Source: Bacillota bacterium (lineage in GTDB: Bacteria > Bacillota_G > Limnochordia > DTU010). From it: DNA of 64,000 nucleotides. Below the pieces are notes generated by a model. That model saw only the letters and a list, made by a program, of their open reading frames with translations, was not told the DNA's origin and did not search any database. Positions 52,478 to 61,235 of this stretch are shown one piece after another (position 1 is the first letter of the stretch; each line of letters opens with the position of its first letter). Where the stretch lies: assembly GCA_012799255.1 (NCBI GenBank), contig JAAZLQ010000084.1:12095-76094 (forward strand). Direction: 5' to 3'. The position numbers and the translations under genes were made by a program.

Positions 52478-54108
52478 CAACTCTTTGCGAAGACCTTCTG
52501 GCCCCCCACGAAGGTAGCAGCTACCTTCATTTCCAAAAGCTCGGTGGGCTCAACTCTAGTTGGATCCGCGGGTAATACTACGAGGTCCGCCAGTTTGCCA
52601 GGACTGATGCTCCCTTTTATTGCTTCCTCGTGAGCTGCATAAGCAGAACCCGTGGTATAGAGAGCTAATGCTTCCCAAGGAGTTAGGCACTCTTGGGGGT
52701 TCCAGCCTTGAGCAGGATAACCGGATCTGTCTTGGCGGGTTACGGCAGCATGCATACCCCACAGAGGATTACAGGGCTCCACTGGGGCGTCTGACCCACC
52801 AGCGGTTGGGACCTGAAGATTGATCATCGTCTTCCAAGCGTAGGCGTATCTGCTATTCTCTTTTCCAATTCTTTGTTCCACAAAATGCAGATCCGTTGGC
52901 ACAAAGATGGGCTGAATATCCGCCACAATACCCAACTTTGCCATCCGTTCTAATTGGTCGTACCTTGTGATTTGGGCATGAATAATCCTGGGGCGAGCGG
53001 TCCAGCAGGGGACAGAGTTTTTGGCCCTCTCATAGCTATCTAGAACCATGTCCATGGCCCGATCTCCAATGGCGTGCACCGCCACCGGTAAGTTTGCTTT
53101 CGCCGCAATCATGACCAGCTCATCCAGTTCTTCTTGAGTGTGAATGGGCATTCCTGATGCTTCTGGTTGGTCAGCATAAGGATAAGAGAGGGCTGCAGTT
53201 CTAGCACCCAAAGAACCATCTGCATAGAGCTTCAAAGGTCCCAAGGAGACTTTGGAGCCGAATTGTGGATACTTCTTACGCATTTCTAGGTAAGTGTGGA
53301 GCTCTTCCGGTGTGGGCATGGTAGCTTGAAGCTGAACACGGATCGGAAGCTCTCCAGAAGCAACCAGTTGGCCATAAGCTTCCAGGCGATTCTTAAGTGT
53401 TCTGGTTCCGTGGAGGTCATTACTTTGCACTGTAGTTAACCCAAGGCTAGCCGCCTGGTTGCTGGCTATACGGATAAATCTCTTTAGATCATCCACAGTT
53501 GGTGAAGGGATCAGGCTTGTTACTAGGTCGATGGCATTTTCGCGTAAAACACCTGTTGCTTCGGCGGAGGAGGTTCGATCGATGCTTCCTCCGGGAGGAT
53601 CCGGGGTGTTAGAGTTAATCCCAGCTAGTTCCAACGCTTTAGAGTTTACCACTGCGACATGGCCGCAGACCCGGTAGAAGAATACCGGTCGGTCTTGGGA
53701 AATTTGATCTAAATCGGATCTGGTTGGTAAAGTCTTAGGGCTAAAGTTCTCGTCGTTAAACCCCCGTCCTATTATCCACTCTTTATTTGGGTTTTGGCGA
53801 GCAAAATCCTGACCAACCAAAATCATTTCTTCGACGGAACGAACTTCTACTAGATTTACTCCATCCATTCCTTGGCCAAGGTTCAAAAGGTGCATATGAC
53901 TGTCATTAAAGCCTGGTATTACCACCTGACCGCTTAGATTTTCAATTACTGTGTCACTTGAAGCGAAAGGGAGAATATCTTTATCACTGCCCACCGCCAG
54001 AATTTGCTCTCCTGCTATTGCCATAGCCTCAGCTGTGGGTTGATCAGGATCTAGCGTAATAATTCTTGCGTTGTGCAGAATTAGAGTGGGTTCTTTCTGA
54101 AAGGTCAT
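52474..54108 (-). CDS. Amidohydrolase, YtcJ-like
   Basis: A 544-residue metal-dependent hydrolase of the amidohydrolase-3 group. The N-terminal LILHNARIITLDP, the metal motif GFNDSHMHLLNL, HAIGDRAMDM and the late GSDAPVEPCNP are all present. There is no signal peptide. Substrates in this family vary (N-acylated and cyclic compounds) and cannot be assigned. GGAGG lies upstream of ATG. Confidence 0.88.
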   Translation of the reverse strand: MTFQKEPTLILHNARIITLDPDQPTAEAMAIAGEQILAVGSDKDILPFASSDTVIENLSGQVVIPGFNDSHMHLLNLGQGMDGVNLVEVRSVEEMILVGQDFARQNPNKEWIIGRGFNDENFSPKTLPTRSDLDQISQDRPVFFYRVCGHVAVVNSKALELAGINSNTPDPPGGSIDRTSSAEATGVLRENAIDLVTSLIPSPTVDDLKRFIRIASNQAASLGLTTVQSNDLHGTRTLKNRLEAYGQLVASGELPIRVQLQATMPTPEELHTYLEMRKKYPQFGSKVSLGPLKLYADGSLGARTAALSYPYADQPEASGMPIHTQEELDELVMIAAKANLPVAVHAIGDRAMDMVLDSYERAKNSVPCWTARPRIIHAQITRYDQLERMAKLGIVADIQPIFVPTDLHFVEQRIGKENSRYAYAWKTMINLQVPTAGGSDAPVEPCNPLWGMHAAVTRQDRSGYPAQGWNPQECLTPWEALALYTTGSAYAAHEEAIKGSISPGKLADLVVLPADPTRVEPTELLEMKVAATFVGGQKVFAKSC

Positions 54109-54159
54109 TTTTGCAAACCTCCATTCCTTGAATGTAGCTTTAACTATTTCTAGTACTGG

Positions 54160-54852
54160 TTAAAGTTGATCAACTGTGACAAAATCGTAGCCGAGGTCTC
54201 GTAAAGTGCTAATCACATCCGGCAACACTTTGATTGTTGCTGGTCCATTGCAGTGCATGAGTACAATAGCATTGGGATGGTGTTGCGCTTGGATACGGCT
54301 GATTATCTCTTCTGGTTGATTGCGACTACTATCCCAATCAAAGGTGTCGAGTGACCAGCGTACGATCTGCCAACCTAAGTCCCGCAGGAAGCTGACAGAA
54401 TCAACGCGTAACGATCCCCAGGGGGGGCGCATGATCATGGGGTAATAGCCGGTGAGTTTTTCAACCGCCTTGGATGTGGGGGCTAGCTCTAGGGCCAGAA
54501 TTTCCTCGTTGGTTAAGGTGGTCAAATCTGCATGGGTGCGGGAATGGTTGGCGATCAGGTGTCCGTCGTCAAAGATCCGGATCAGAATTTCTGGATAACG
54601 CTCCACTCGGTTACCAACAACAAAAAACGTAGCCGAGACATTTTCTTCCCTCAGAATGTCTAAAATCTTTTGCGTATTTCTTTGGTCAGGACCATCATCA
54701 AAGGTCAACGCAATCTTCTTCTGCCGTGGCAGGGTGGGAATATCCGTGGTGATAATGGTGTCCACTTCTTCGGCTACTACAGTGCCTATGAAGATGAAAA
54801 AAACAAGAAACGCAAGGGAGAAAATGAGCCCTGCTCTTACTATGTATCGCAT
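54160..54852 (-). CDS. Exported polysaccharide deacetylase (NodB domain)
   Basis: A 230-residue protein with an N-terminal signal/anchor helix (about 5-27) and a NodB domain: TFDDGPD (metal Asp pair), HSRTHADL (metal His pair), RPPWG and the final LMHCNGP. The last motif departs from the usual LLHD or H-x-x, which could affect catalysis. Such enzymes deacetylate peptidoglycan or chitin-like polymers and are often sporulation-linked in Bacillota. Confidence 0.9.
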   Translation of the reverse strand: MRYIVRAGLIFSLAFLVFFIFIGTVVAEEVDTIITTDIPTLPRQKKIALTFDDGPDQRNTQKILDILREENVSATFFVVGNRVERYPEILIRIFDDGHLIANHSRTHADLTTLTNEEILALELAPTSKAVEKLTGYYPMIMRPPWGSLRVDSVSFLRDLGWQIVRWSLDTFDWDSSRNQPEEIISRIQAQHHPNAIVLMHCNGPATIKVLPDVISTLRDLGYDFVTVDQL

Positions 54853-55026
54853 TTAACGGCCTCCAAATGTGAATGCAATTACTCTCAAAGATTCTCTTTT
54901 AGCCAATGTTCTCCTGCCGAAATGTTAAGAGTAACCAATAGCGTTGTTAGAACTTTCCTTCTCTAGCAGGATCTACATTTCGTTTGAGGAAACAGTCTGA
55001 GGATCAACTTCAAGGAGGAATTACTA

Positions 55027-55560
55027 ATGACACTAAAAGGAACCCAGACTGAGAAGAACTTGTGGGCCGCCATTTCTGGCGAGTCTCTGGCACGTAACAA
55101 GTATGATTGGTACGCTAGTCAAGCCAAAAAAGAAGGCTATCAGCAAATTGCAGGATTCTTTGAAGAAACCGCCCTAGATGAAAAGGCCCATGCAAGCCGC
55201 TTGGGCAAATTTATCGGCATCGTAGGTACCACCGCGGAGAACCTGAAAGCTGCTGCCGAAGGTGAGAACTATGAATACACATCTATGTATAAGGAATTCG
55301 CCGAAACTGCTAGAGCGGAAGGCTTTGAGGAAATAGCTAATGTGTTTGAAGAAATCGCTGAGGTAGAAGAGGCTCATGAAAAGCGCTATTTAGCACTTTT
55401 AGCTAGGGTAGAAAACGGTACAGTATTTACTCGCGAGCAACCAGTCAAGTGGCACTGCCGCAATTGTGGATACATCCATGTCGGTACAGAAGCGCCAGAA
55501 ATCTGTCCAGCTTGTGCACATCCCCGTGCCCACTATGAGGAGTATGCAGAGAACTACTAA
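55027..55560 (+). CDS. rbr: Rubrerythrin
   Basis: A 177-residue peroxidase with a ferritin-like diiron domain ([57 protein letters not shown]) and a C-terminal rubredoxin domain with CRNCG and CPACAHP. It reduces H2O2 in anaerobes. ATG preceded by AAGGAGG. The adjacent FprA flavoprotein, which is convergent, is a natural electron-transfer/oxygen-detoxification partner. Confidence 0.96.
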   Translation: MTLKGTQTEKNLWAAISGESLARNKYDWYASQAKKEGYQQIAGFFEETALDEKAHASRLGKFIGIVGTTAENLKAAAEGENYEYTSMYKEFAETARAEGFEEIANVFEEIAEVEEAHEKRYLALLARVENGTVFTREQPVKWHCRNCGYIHVGTEAPEICPACAHPRAHYEEYAENY

Positions 55561-55594
55561 GCGCTAGGGATAGCATAGTCGTTTAGATAATCAG

Positions 55595-55625
55595 AAAAGC
55601 CAAAGGCAACAAGCCTTTGGCTTTT
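55595..55625. terminator. Bidirectional terminator
   Basis: A 13-bp stem AAAAGCCAAAGGC / GCCTTTGGCTTTT with loop AACAA, flanked by A and T runs, between the rubrerythrin and FprA genes. Confidence 0.9.
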
Positions 55626-55640
55626 TCGAAAGTACTTGGT

Positions 55641-56834
55641 TTAGAGACTACGAACAAACTCCTTACCAAACTCCTTACAGGATTCCATTTCAGATGAATC
55701 TGGCACCCAAAGGGTTCTACGACCTTCATGTATAATCTCAAAACCTGCAGCAACAAGATCTTCAGTTAGGAGTTTCACAGCTTCACCACTCCAACCATAA
55801 CTACCAAAGGCTGCTGCCTTCTTGTTTTTGAACTTCATACCCTTCACCATTTCAAGTAGTCCGCCCATGGCAGAAAGGTATCTGTTATTTACGGTCGAAG
55901 AGCCGGCTAAAATGGCTTTGGACTTGAAAATCTCGGTTACGATATCATTCTTGTCAACCTTAGCTGCGTTGAGCAGTTTTACTGTGACTGTCGGATCCTC
56001 TTCGCGGATTCCCCTAGCGATCGCTTCAGCCATGAGGCGGGTCGAATCCCACATAGTATCGTAAACAATACTGATTTGGTTCTCTTGATAGTTGTCAGCC
56101 CACTCCAAGTATTTGTGGATGATTTGGGCAGGGTTTTCTTTCCAAATCACACCATGGCTTGTGCAGATCATGTTTACTGGAAGTTCAAGAGCTAGAACCT
56201 CTTCGATCTTCCTGGTTACTAACGCGCTAAAGGGTGTAAGGATATTGGCATAATATTTGATAGCCTCGGCATACAGTTCACAATTGTCCACTTTGTCATT
56301 GTACAAGGATTCTGTGGCATAGTGTTGACCGAAGGCATCATTACTGAAGAGGATGTTTTCTCCTGTCATGTAGGTGAACATGGAGTCTGGCCAGTGAAGC
56401 ATGGGTGCTTCCACAAAAACTAACTGGGACTCTCCGATATCCAAGGTGTCACCGGTTTTCACCGTGACAAAGTTCCAATCTTCATGGAAATGTCCTCGAA
56501 TGATCTTTTCACCGTTCTTGGTACAGTAAATAGGAGTGTTCGGGATTTCGCGCATTAACTCCTTTAACGCACCACTATGATCGATTTCAGCATGGTTGAT
56601 GATTATGTAATCGATGTCCTTGAGATCTATTTCGTCCTTGAGGTTTGCTACAAACTCTTTATCGAATGGCAACCAAACTGTATCAATGAGTACAACCTTC
56701 TCATCACGAACTAGGTAAGAGTTATAGGAAGAACCTTTTTTCGTCGAAAACTCGTCACCATGGAAGGTTTGAAGTTCCCAATCTACTTTACCTATCCACG
56801 TAACTTTTTCAGTTAACTTTTTCGAGGTTTGCAC
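55641..56834 (-). CDS. fprA: FprA-type flavodiiron protein (O2/NO reductase)
   Basis: A 397-residue flavodiiron protein with an N-terminal metallo-beta-lactamase-like diiron domain (metal motif NHAEIDHSGAL near residue 80, and the later HWPDSMF) and a C-terminal flavodoxin domain (SIVYDTMWDSTRLMAEAI). It reduces O2 to water or NO to N2O using rubredoxin-type electron donors. GTG 56834 has AAGGAG seven bases upstream; an ATG six codons earlier lacks a ribosome site. Confidence 0.95.
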   Translation of the reverse strand: MQTSKKLTEKVTWIGKVDWELQTFHGDEFSTKKGSSYNSYLVRDEKVVLIDTVWLPFDKEFVANLKDEIDLKDIDYIIINHAEIDHSGALKELMREIPNTPIYCTKNGEKIIRGHFHEDWNFVTVKTGDTLDIGESQLVFVEAPMLHWPDSMFTYMTGENILFSNDAFGQHYATESLYNDKVDNCELYAEAIKYYANILTPFSALVTRKIEEVLALELPVNMICTSHGVIWKENPAQIIHKYLEWADNYQENQISIVYDTMWDSTRLMAEAIARGIREEDPTVTVKLLNAAKVDKNDIVTEIFKSKAILAGSSTVNNRYLSAMGGLLEMVKGMKFKNKKAAAFGSYGWSGEAVKLLTEDLVAAGFEIIHEGRRTLWVPDSSEMESCKEFGKEFVRSL

Positions 56835-56894
56835 AAAAACACTCCTTTCCATTCCTTAGTGTGATAATACCAAATTATTACTTATAACACAAGA

Positions 56895-57410
56895 CTACAA
56901 GATTTTACCCCCTAAGTGAATTTTCGCACAATCCAGCCATCTTCGTTCCTTAGTCATTTGAAAAAGCGTAATCTCTTCACATCTGAAAGCGTAATTTGGC
57001 TTAAAGTCTTCAAGAGCACTTTTGTACCGGGCAAACTGCTGACTGGTTATGCGGGTAGCCAAGGTGATATGGGGGTGGTATGGTCGGTCATCTACAAGGA
57101 CACCCTCAGTACGGAGACTTCTAGCGAGTGCTTCCTGCAAGGAGCTTAACTCGCGATTAAGGTCTACGTTGATAAAGAGTACCTTCGTTCCAAAAGAACC
57201 TAAGTCAGATCCTGTAATGTGAAACGGACCGTTAGATCGGACTGCCATTTTCAGAACAGTTTCAAGGTCTTTCTTTGATTTTTCCCAGGTGAAAGGGGCT
57301 ATCAGGGTGATATGAGCCACTGTACGTGGTGCTTTGAACATGCGTCTGTATCGCTCACAAGTTTCTTCCAGCTCCTGGGGAAGCCGTATCCCAATGAAAA
57401 AATCATGCAC
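56895..57410 (-). CDS. thpR: 2'-5' RNA ligase family protein (ThpR-like, 2H phosphoesterase)
   Basis: A 171-residue 2H phosphoesterase with the two catalytic H-x-T motifs in AHITLIAPF and HPHITLATRI. Acts on RNA 2'-3' cyclic or 2'-5' phosphodiesters in vitro in known members; the natural substrate is unclear. GTG 57410 has AAGAGG at suitable distance; GTG 57419 and ATG 57416 are alternatives. Confidence 0.88.
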   Translation of the reverse strand: MHDFFIGIRLPQELEETCERYRRMFKAPRTVAHITLIAPFTWEKSKKDLETVLKMAVRSNGPFHITGSDLGSFGTKVLFINVDLNRELSSLQEALARSLRTEGVLVDDRPYHPHITLATRITSQQFARYKSALEDFKPNYAFRCEEITLFQMTKERRWLDCAKIHLGGKIL

Positions 57411-57491
57411 AAACATCACCTCTTGGCAGTATCTTCGTTTTTCCTTGCTTTTATCCTTTTTGCTTCTTTATTGGATGAAAATCAAGAGATA

Positions 57492-57520
57492 CTGACATAA
57501 TTTCAGAAAACTGGTATAAT
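57492..57520 (+). promoter_or_regulatory. Extended -10 promoter of the TetR/RND operon
   Basis: CTGACA (57492-57497), a 17-base spacer and perfect TATAAT (57515-57520), with TG one base before the -10. Confidence 0.85.
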
Positions 57521-57531
57521 ATAAGATAAAT

Positions 57532-57551
57532 GATCGAACGGTCGTCCGATC
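57532..57551 (+). promoter_or_regulatory. Probable TetR operator overlapping the start of transcription
   Basis: An inverted repeat GATCGAACG-GT-CGTCCGATC with one mismatch in nine positions lies 12 bases after the -10, between promoter and the TetR gene's ribosome site. Its sequence resembles known TetR-family sites with ACGGTCGT-like centres. Autoregulation of the operon is inferred. Confidence 0.75.
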
Positions 57552-57566
57552 GGAGGAGGTGATGTT

Positions 57567-58133
57567 TTGCAACAACGCAGTCAGGAAGAGAAGATTTTAG
57601 ACGCTGCCTACAATATTATTGCTCGGGAAGGTTATGTGCAAACATCGCTGCGGCAGATTGCCCAAGAAGCAAATGTGGCAGTGAGTCAGATCAGTTATCA
57701 TTACGAAAATAAGCAGGGTTTACTGGTTGCGGTGGTGAGGAGGGTTGCAAACAAGTATTATGCTTATATGCAGGCTTATATCAGGCCGGAGATGACGCCC
57801 CGGGAAAAGGGAGAGTGCTTCATTCGCCTTTATCAAGAAGTACTAGAACGAGAACCGGAGCTATTTCGTGTGCTCTACGATTTAGTCGGTCTTGCCCTCT
57901 GGTCTGAACCGATGCATCTGCAAGTGCGGGAGATTTTCCAGGGGATCATTGATCTTATTACTCAAGAAGTCTTTACTACAGAGTTTGTGCAGGAACTTGG
58001 TTACAAATATACACCAGAGACGCTGAGTAGCATGTTCTTTGGGGGAATTTTTGGGATAGCAGTGCAAGCACTTCTGGAGCCAAGCAACGGAGCGATTGCG
58101 GACTCGTTATGTGCACTAAATACCATATTTTAG
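57567..58133 (+). CDS. TetR-family transcriptional regulator
   Basis: A 188-residue repressor with the N-terminal helix-turn-helix ILDAAYNIIAREGYVQTSLR, then IAQEANVAVSQISYHYENKQ. The variable C-terminal ligand domain fills the rest. TTG start with GGAGGTGA upstream. First gene of an operon with the RND pump and an outer-membrane barrel; a strong inverted repeat sits at its promoter. Confidence 0.93.
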   Translation: MQQRSQEEKILDAAYNIIAREGYVQTSLRQIAQEANVAVSQISYHYENKQGLLVAVVRRVANKYYAYMQAYIRPEMTPREKGECFIRLYQEVLEREPELFRVLYDLVGLALWSEPMHLQVREIFQGIIDLITQEVFTTEFVQELGYKYTPETLSSMFFGGIFGIAVQALLEPSNGAIADSLCALNTIF

Positions 58134-58151
58134 GTAGGAGAGGTGAAGTAA

Positions 58152-61100
58152 TTGCAAAAGTGGATCAAGCTGGTTTTAGATCGGCCGTGGGTGGTAATAG
58201 GGGTAGTAGTGGCAATCACTCTGGTAGCAGGGACTTTCTTGCCTCGAATTACTTTTGACGCCAGTATTGATGCCATGATCCCAGATGATGACCCGGTCTT
58301 GGTAGAACTCGGAGAGATTGTGGAGGACTTTGGAGCTCAAGATCTCTTTTTCATTGCAATACAGGGTGAGGATGTCTTTCAGCCGAAGACCCTACAAAAA
58401 ATTGCAGATTTAGCCCATGAGCTAGAGGCCTTGCCTGGAGTTGCGGAAGTACAAAGTCCGTTCAATGCGCAAAAGGTAGAAAGCGGTTTTTGGGGAATTG
58501 AGATTGGTCCCATGACTCAAGAAATACCCCAAACACCTGCTGAAATAGAAGCGTTCAAGCAAGATGTTCTGGCTAGCCCCTATGAGGGACTCTTGCTTAC
58601 TGCTGATGGACGAGGTGCCGCGCTTCTGCTAGATTTGGATGGGGCCACTTCTGAACGTAACCAATTGATGCACGCTATTGAAGCAGTTGTTCAGCGTTAT
58701 CAGGGGCCAGAAGAAATCCACATTGTTGGCGATACGTATATTCTTTACTTTACCGAACAAGCCATGAAACAAGACCTAGTGAAACTGGTGCCATTTGTGG
58801 TTATCATTATTGCCTTAGTCTTGTATTTGACCCTCAGATCATTTTTGGGAGTCTTGATTCCCGTAATTACAGTTGGAGCCAGCGTAATTTGGACTGTTGC
58901 TTTGATGATTTGGCAGGGTATTCCAGTTTCCATAATTTCCATGGTTATGCCGGTGATTCTGGTTACCATTGGTATCGCTTCTAGCATTCATATCCTCAAT
59001 AAATATCAAGAAGCATTGATGGATGGTCTACCTAAGCGGAAAGCTCTAGAAGAAACCTTTAGAGTAATCACGTCGCCCGTTGTCATGGCAGCCCTTACTA
59101 CTGCTGCAGGCTTCGCTTCACTGATAACTGCCTTCGTACACCCCATGCGGGAGTTTGGAGTATTAACCGCGATCGGTGTCATGCTAGCCATGACTTTGTC
59201 TTTAACTTTTGTCCCAGCACTATTGATGTTAGTAAAAGAGCCCAAGGTGAAGCTGGCCAAAGATGGGGAACAGCATAATACAGCTAGTCTGCTTACCCGT
59301 TTACTGAACAAACTCACCTCCTGGTCTACGGCAAAACCTCGCCAGGTCACTTGGGTTGTAATTGTGGTTTTGATCGTCTTTGCGGTGGGGGCCACGCGCA
59401 TTGTTTTGGAGAGTAACATTGTCAACTATTTTAGTGACTCTAGTCCTGTGAAACAGGCTACCAAGGTGATTGAGGATGTCTTTGGCGGTAGCATGCAAAT
59501 ATCTGTGGTCTTGGACACGGGAAAAGAAGATGGAATCAAAGAACCCCAAATGCTTGAGGAATTGATAGTCATTCAGGATTATCTTAATTCTTGGGATACC
59601 ATTAATCATGCTACTTCAGTTGCAGATGTAGTGCGAGAGTTGAACCAAGCCCTTTGGGATGGAGATCCGGAGTATTATGCCATTCCAAAAACTAGGGAAG
59701 GGGTGGCCCAGCAATTACTTCTCTTTTCCATGCAAGGGGGTTCTGGGATTGATGCCCTGGTCACTTATGACTATAGCAAAGCTTTGGTCACAGCTCGCAT
59801 GAAGACCCTAGATGCTCAAGCGATGGGTGATGTTATCGAAGGGGTAGAAACCTTTTTGGATCAGCGTTATCGTTCAAGAACAGACTTAGATGTGAAGCTT
59901 AGTGGGACACCTAAAGTAATGATGCAGCTCATGAATCGTTATGTACAAACCCAAGTTTCCAGCCTGGTCAGCTCGTCCATTGCGGTGGGTATCATCGTAG
60001 CTCTACTGATGAAGTCGGTTTTTCTAGGTTTAATTAGCCTAGTTCCTTTAGTGTTTACGGTGATCATCAACTTCGGGACTATGGGTTTTGCTGGCTTACC
60101 CTTGGATGCGGTCACTAGTATCATTGCCAGTATAGCTATTGGCATTGGAGTGGACTACGCTATCCACTATATTAGTCGCTATCGTTTGGAGCTAGAAGCT
60201 GGCCATGATACTGTAACAGCCCTCAATCGAACAGGTGCTTCTGCGGGGAGGGCCATTGTCTTTAATGCGCTTGCTCTAGTAATCGGTTTTTTGGTGTTAG
60301 TGTTCTCCCACTTTAGGGCTATTTCTGTCTTTGGCTTTTTGATATCAGCCACAATGATCGTCAGTTCACTGGCGGCACTAGTGGTTATTCCGCTCTTGCT
60401 AAACTACTTAGCCAACCGAAAACTAGAAAGGGGTAGTGGAATGAAAAAGACACTTTTGCTGGTACTAGCCTTGTTACTAACTACAAGCTTGGGAGTTGCA
60501 GCTAGCGACCTTACTGGTCAGGAGATTCTCGACAATTTAAGTTTCAACAGCATTTTAAGTGGTTCAGGTAGTGCAGAGTTGACCATGATCACAGAAAATG
60601 CTAAGGGAATCCAGCGAAACTACACGCTCAAGGTCTTGATGAAGTTGGATGATGGGGGAAACAAACAGTTTTTGGAGTACCTAGCACCCGCTGATGTACG
60701 GGGGACCAAGTTCCTTTCTGTCAATCAGGATGGTGAAGAAAGCCAAATGTGGCTGTACATGCCGGCCCTGGGGCGGGAGCGGAGGATTGCAGCCCACATG
60801 ACCGGTGATTCATTTATGGGTACCGACTTTACTTATGAGGAGATTGCCAGCAACTTTGAGTATGAGGGAGACTACGCGGTCGCACGCTTGCAGGACCAGA
60901 GAGAGCAGAACTTGGATTGCTATCTCTTGAAGTTAACTGCTACAAATGATTCCGTTTTGTACGAAGCAATCCAGATGTGGGTGTGGAAGGATGAGATGGT
61001 ACCTGTGAAGATTGAGTTCTACGAATCAGATCAACTTCTAAAAACCCTTACCTTGAGTGATTTTCGCACAGTATCTGATGAGTTGATCCCGCATCACGTG

Positions 61101-61208
61101 ATCATGGCTGACAATCTCCAGGGAACCAGAACGATTCTGGAGATCACGGAACTTAACCAAGACGAGTTAAGCGACGAACTGTTTACCGTTCGGAACTTAC
61201 GTCGCTAG
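58152..61208 (+). CDS. RND-family transporter fused in frame to an outer-membrane lipoprotein-sorting (LolA-like) domain
   Basis: A 1018-residue protein. Residues 1-763 are an MmpL/HpnN-type RND exporter with two sterol-sensing-like bundles (SIISMVMPVILVTIGIASSI and AIGIGVDYAIHYISRYRLE, both H-x-x-x-x or Y-rich helices). Residue 764 is a Met (60441) that begins a typical signal peptide (KKTLLLVLALLLTTSLGVAA), followed by a 230-residue LolA/DUF4292-like domain (GTKFLSVNQDGEES, MWLYMPALGRERR, MTGDSFMGTDFTYEE). These are normally separate neighbouring genes. A ribosome-like AAAGGGG precedes 60441, so internal initiation is possible. Both forms may be made. TTG start. Confidence 0.85.
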   Translation: MQKWIKLVLDRPWVVIGVVVAITLVAGTFLPRITFDASIDAMIPDDDPVLVELGEIVEDFGAQDLFFIAIQGEDVFQPKTLQKIADLAHELEALPGVAEVQSPFNAQKVESGFWGIEIGPMTQEIPQTPAEIEAFKQDVLASPYEGLLLTADGRGAALLLDLDGATSERNQLMHAIEAVVQRYQGPEEIHIVGDTYILYFTEQAMKQDLVKLVPFVVIIIALVLYLTLRSFLGVLIPVITVGASVIWTVALMIWQGIPVSIISMVMPVILVTIGIASSIHILNKYQEALMDGLPKRKALEETFRVITSPVVMAALTTAAGFASLITAFVHPMREFGVLTAIGVMLAMTLSLTFVPALLMLVKEPKVKLAKDGEQHNTASLLTRLLNKLTSWSTAKPRQVTWVVIVVLIVFAVGATRIVLESNIVNYFSDSSPVKQATKVIEDVFGGSMQISVVLDTGKEDGIKEPQMLEELIVIQDYLNSWDTINHATSVADVVRELNQALWDGDPEYYAIPKTREGVAQQLLLFSMQGGSGIDALVTYDYSKALVTARMKTLDAQAMGDVIEGVETFLDQRYRSRTDLDVKLSGTPKVMMQLMNRYVQTQVSSLVSSSIAVGIIVALLMKSVFLGLISLVPLVFTVIINFGTMGFAGLPLDAVTSIIASIAIGIGVDYAIHYISRYRLELEAGHDTVTALNRTGASAGRAIVFNALALVIGFLVLVFSHFRAISVFGFLISATMIVSSLAALVVIPLLLNYLANRKLERGSGMKKTLLLVLALLLTTSLGVAASDLTGQEILDNLSFNSILSGSGSAELTMITENAKGIQRNYTLKVLMKLDDGGNKQFLEYLAPADVRGTKFLSVNQDGEESQMWLYMPALGRERRIAAHMTGDSFMGTDFTYEEIASNFEYEGDYAVARLQDQREQNLDCYLLKLTATNDSVLYEAIQMWVWKDEMVPVKIEFYESDQLLKTLTLSDFRTVSDELIPHHVIMADNLQGTRTILEITELNQDELSDELFTVRNLRR

Positions 61209-61235
61209 AAAGCAAAAACAAAGGAAGGTGATAGC

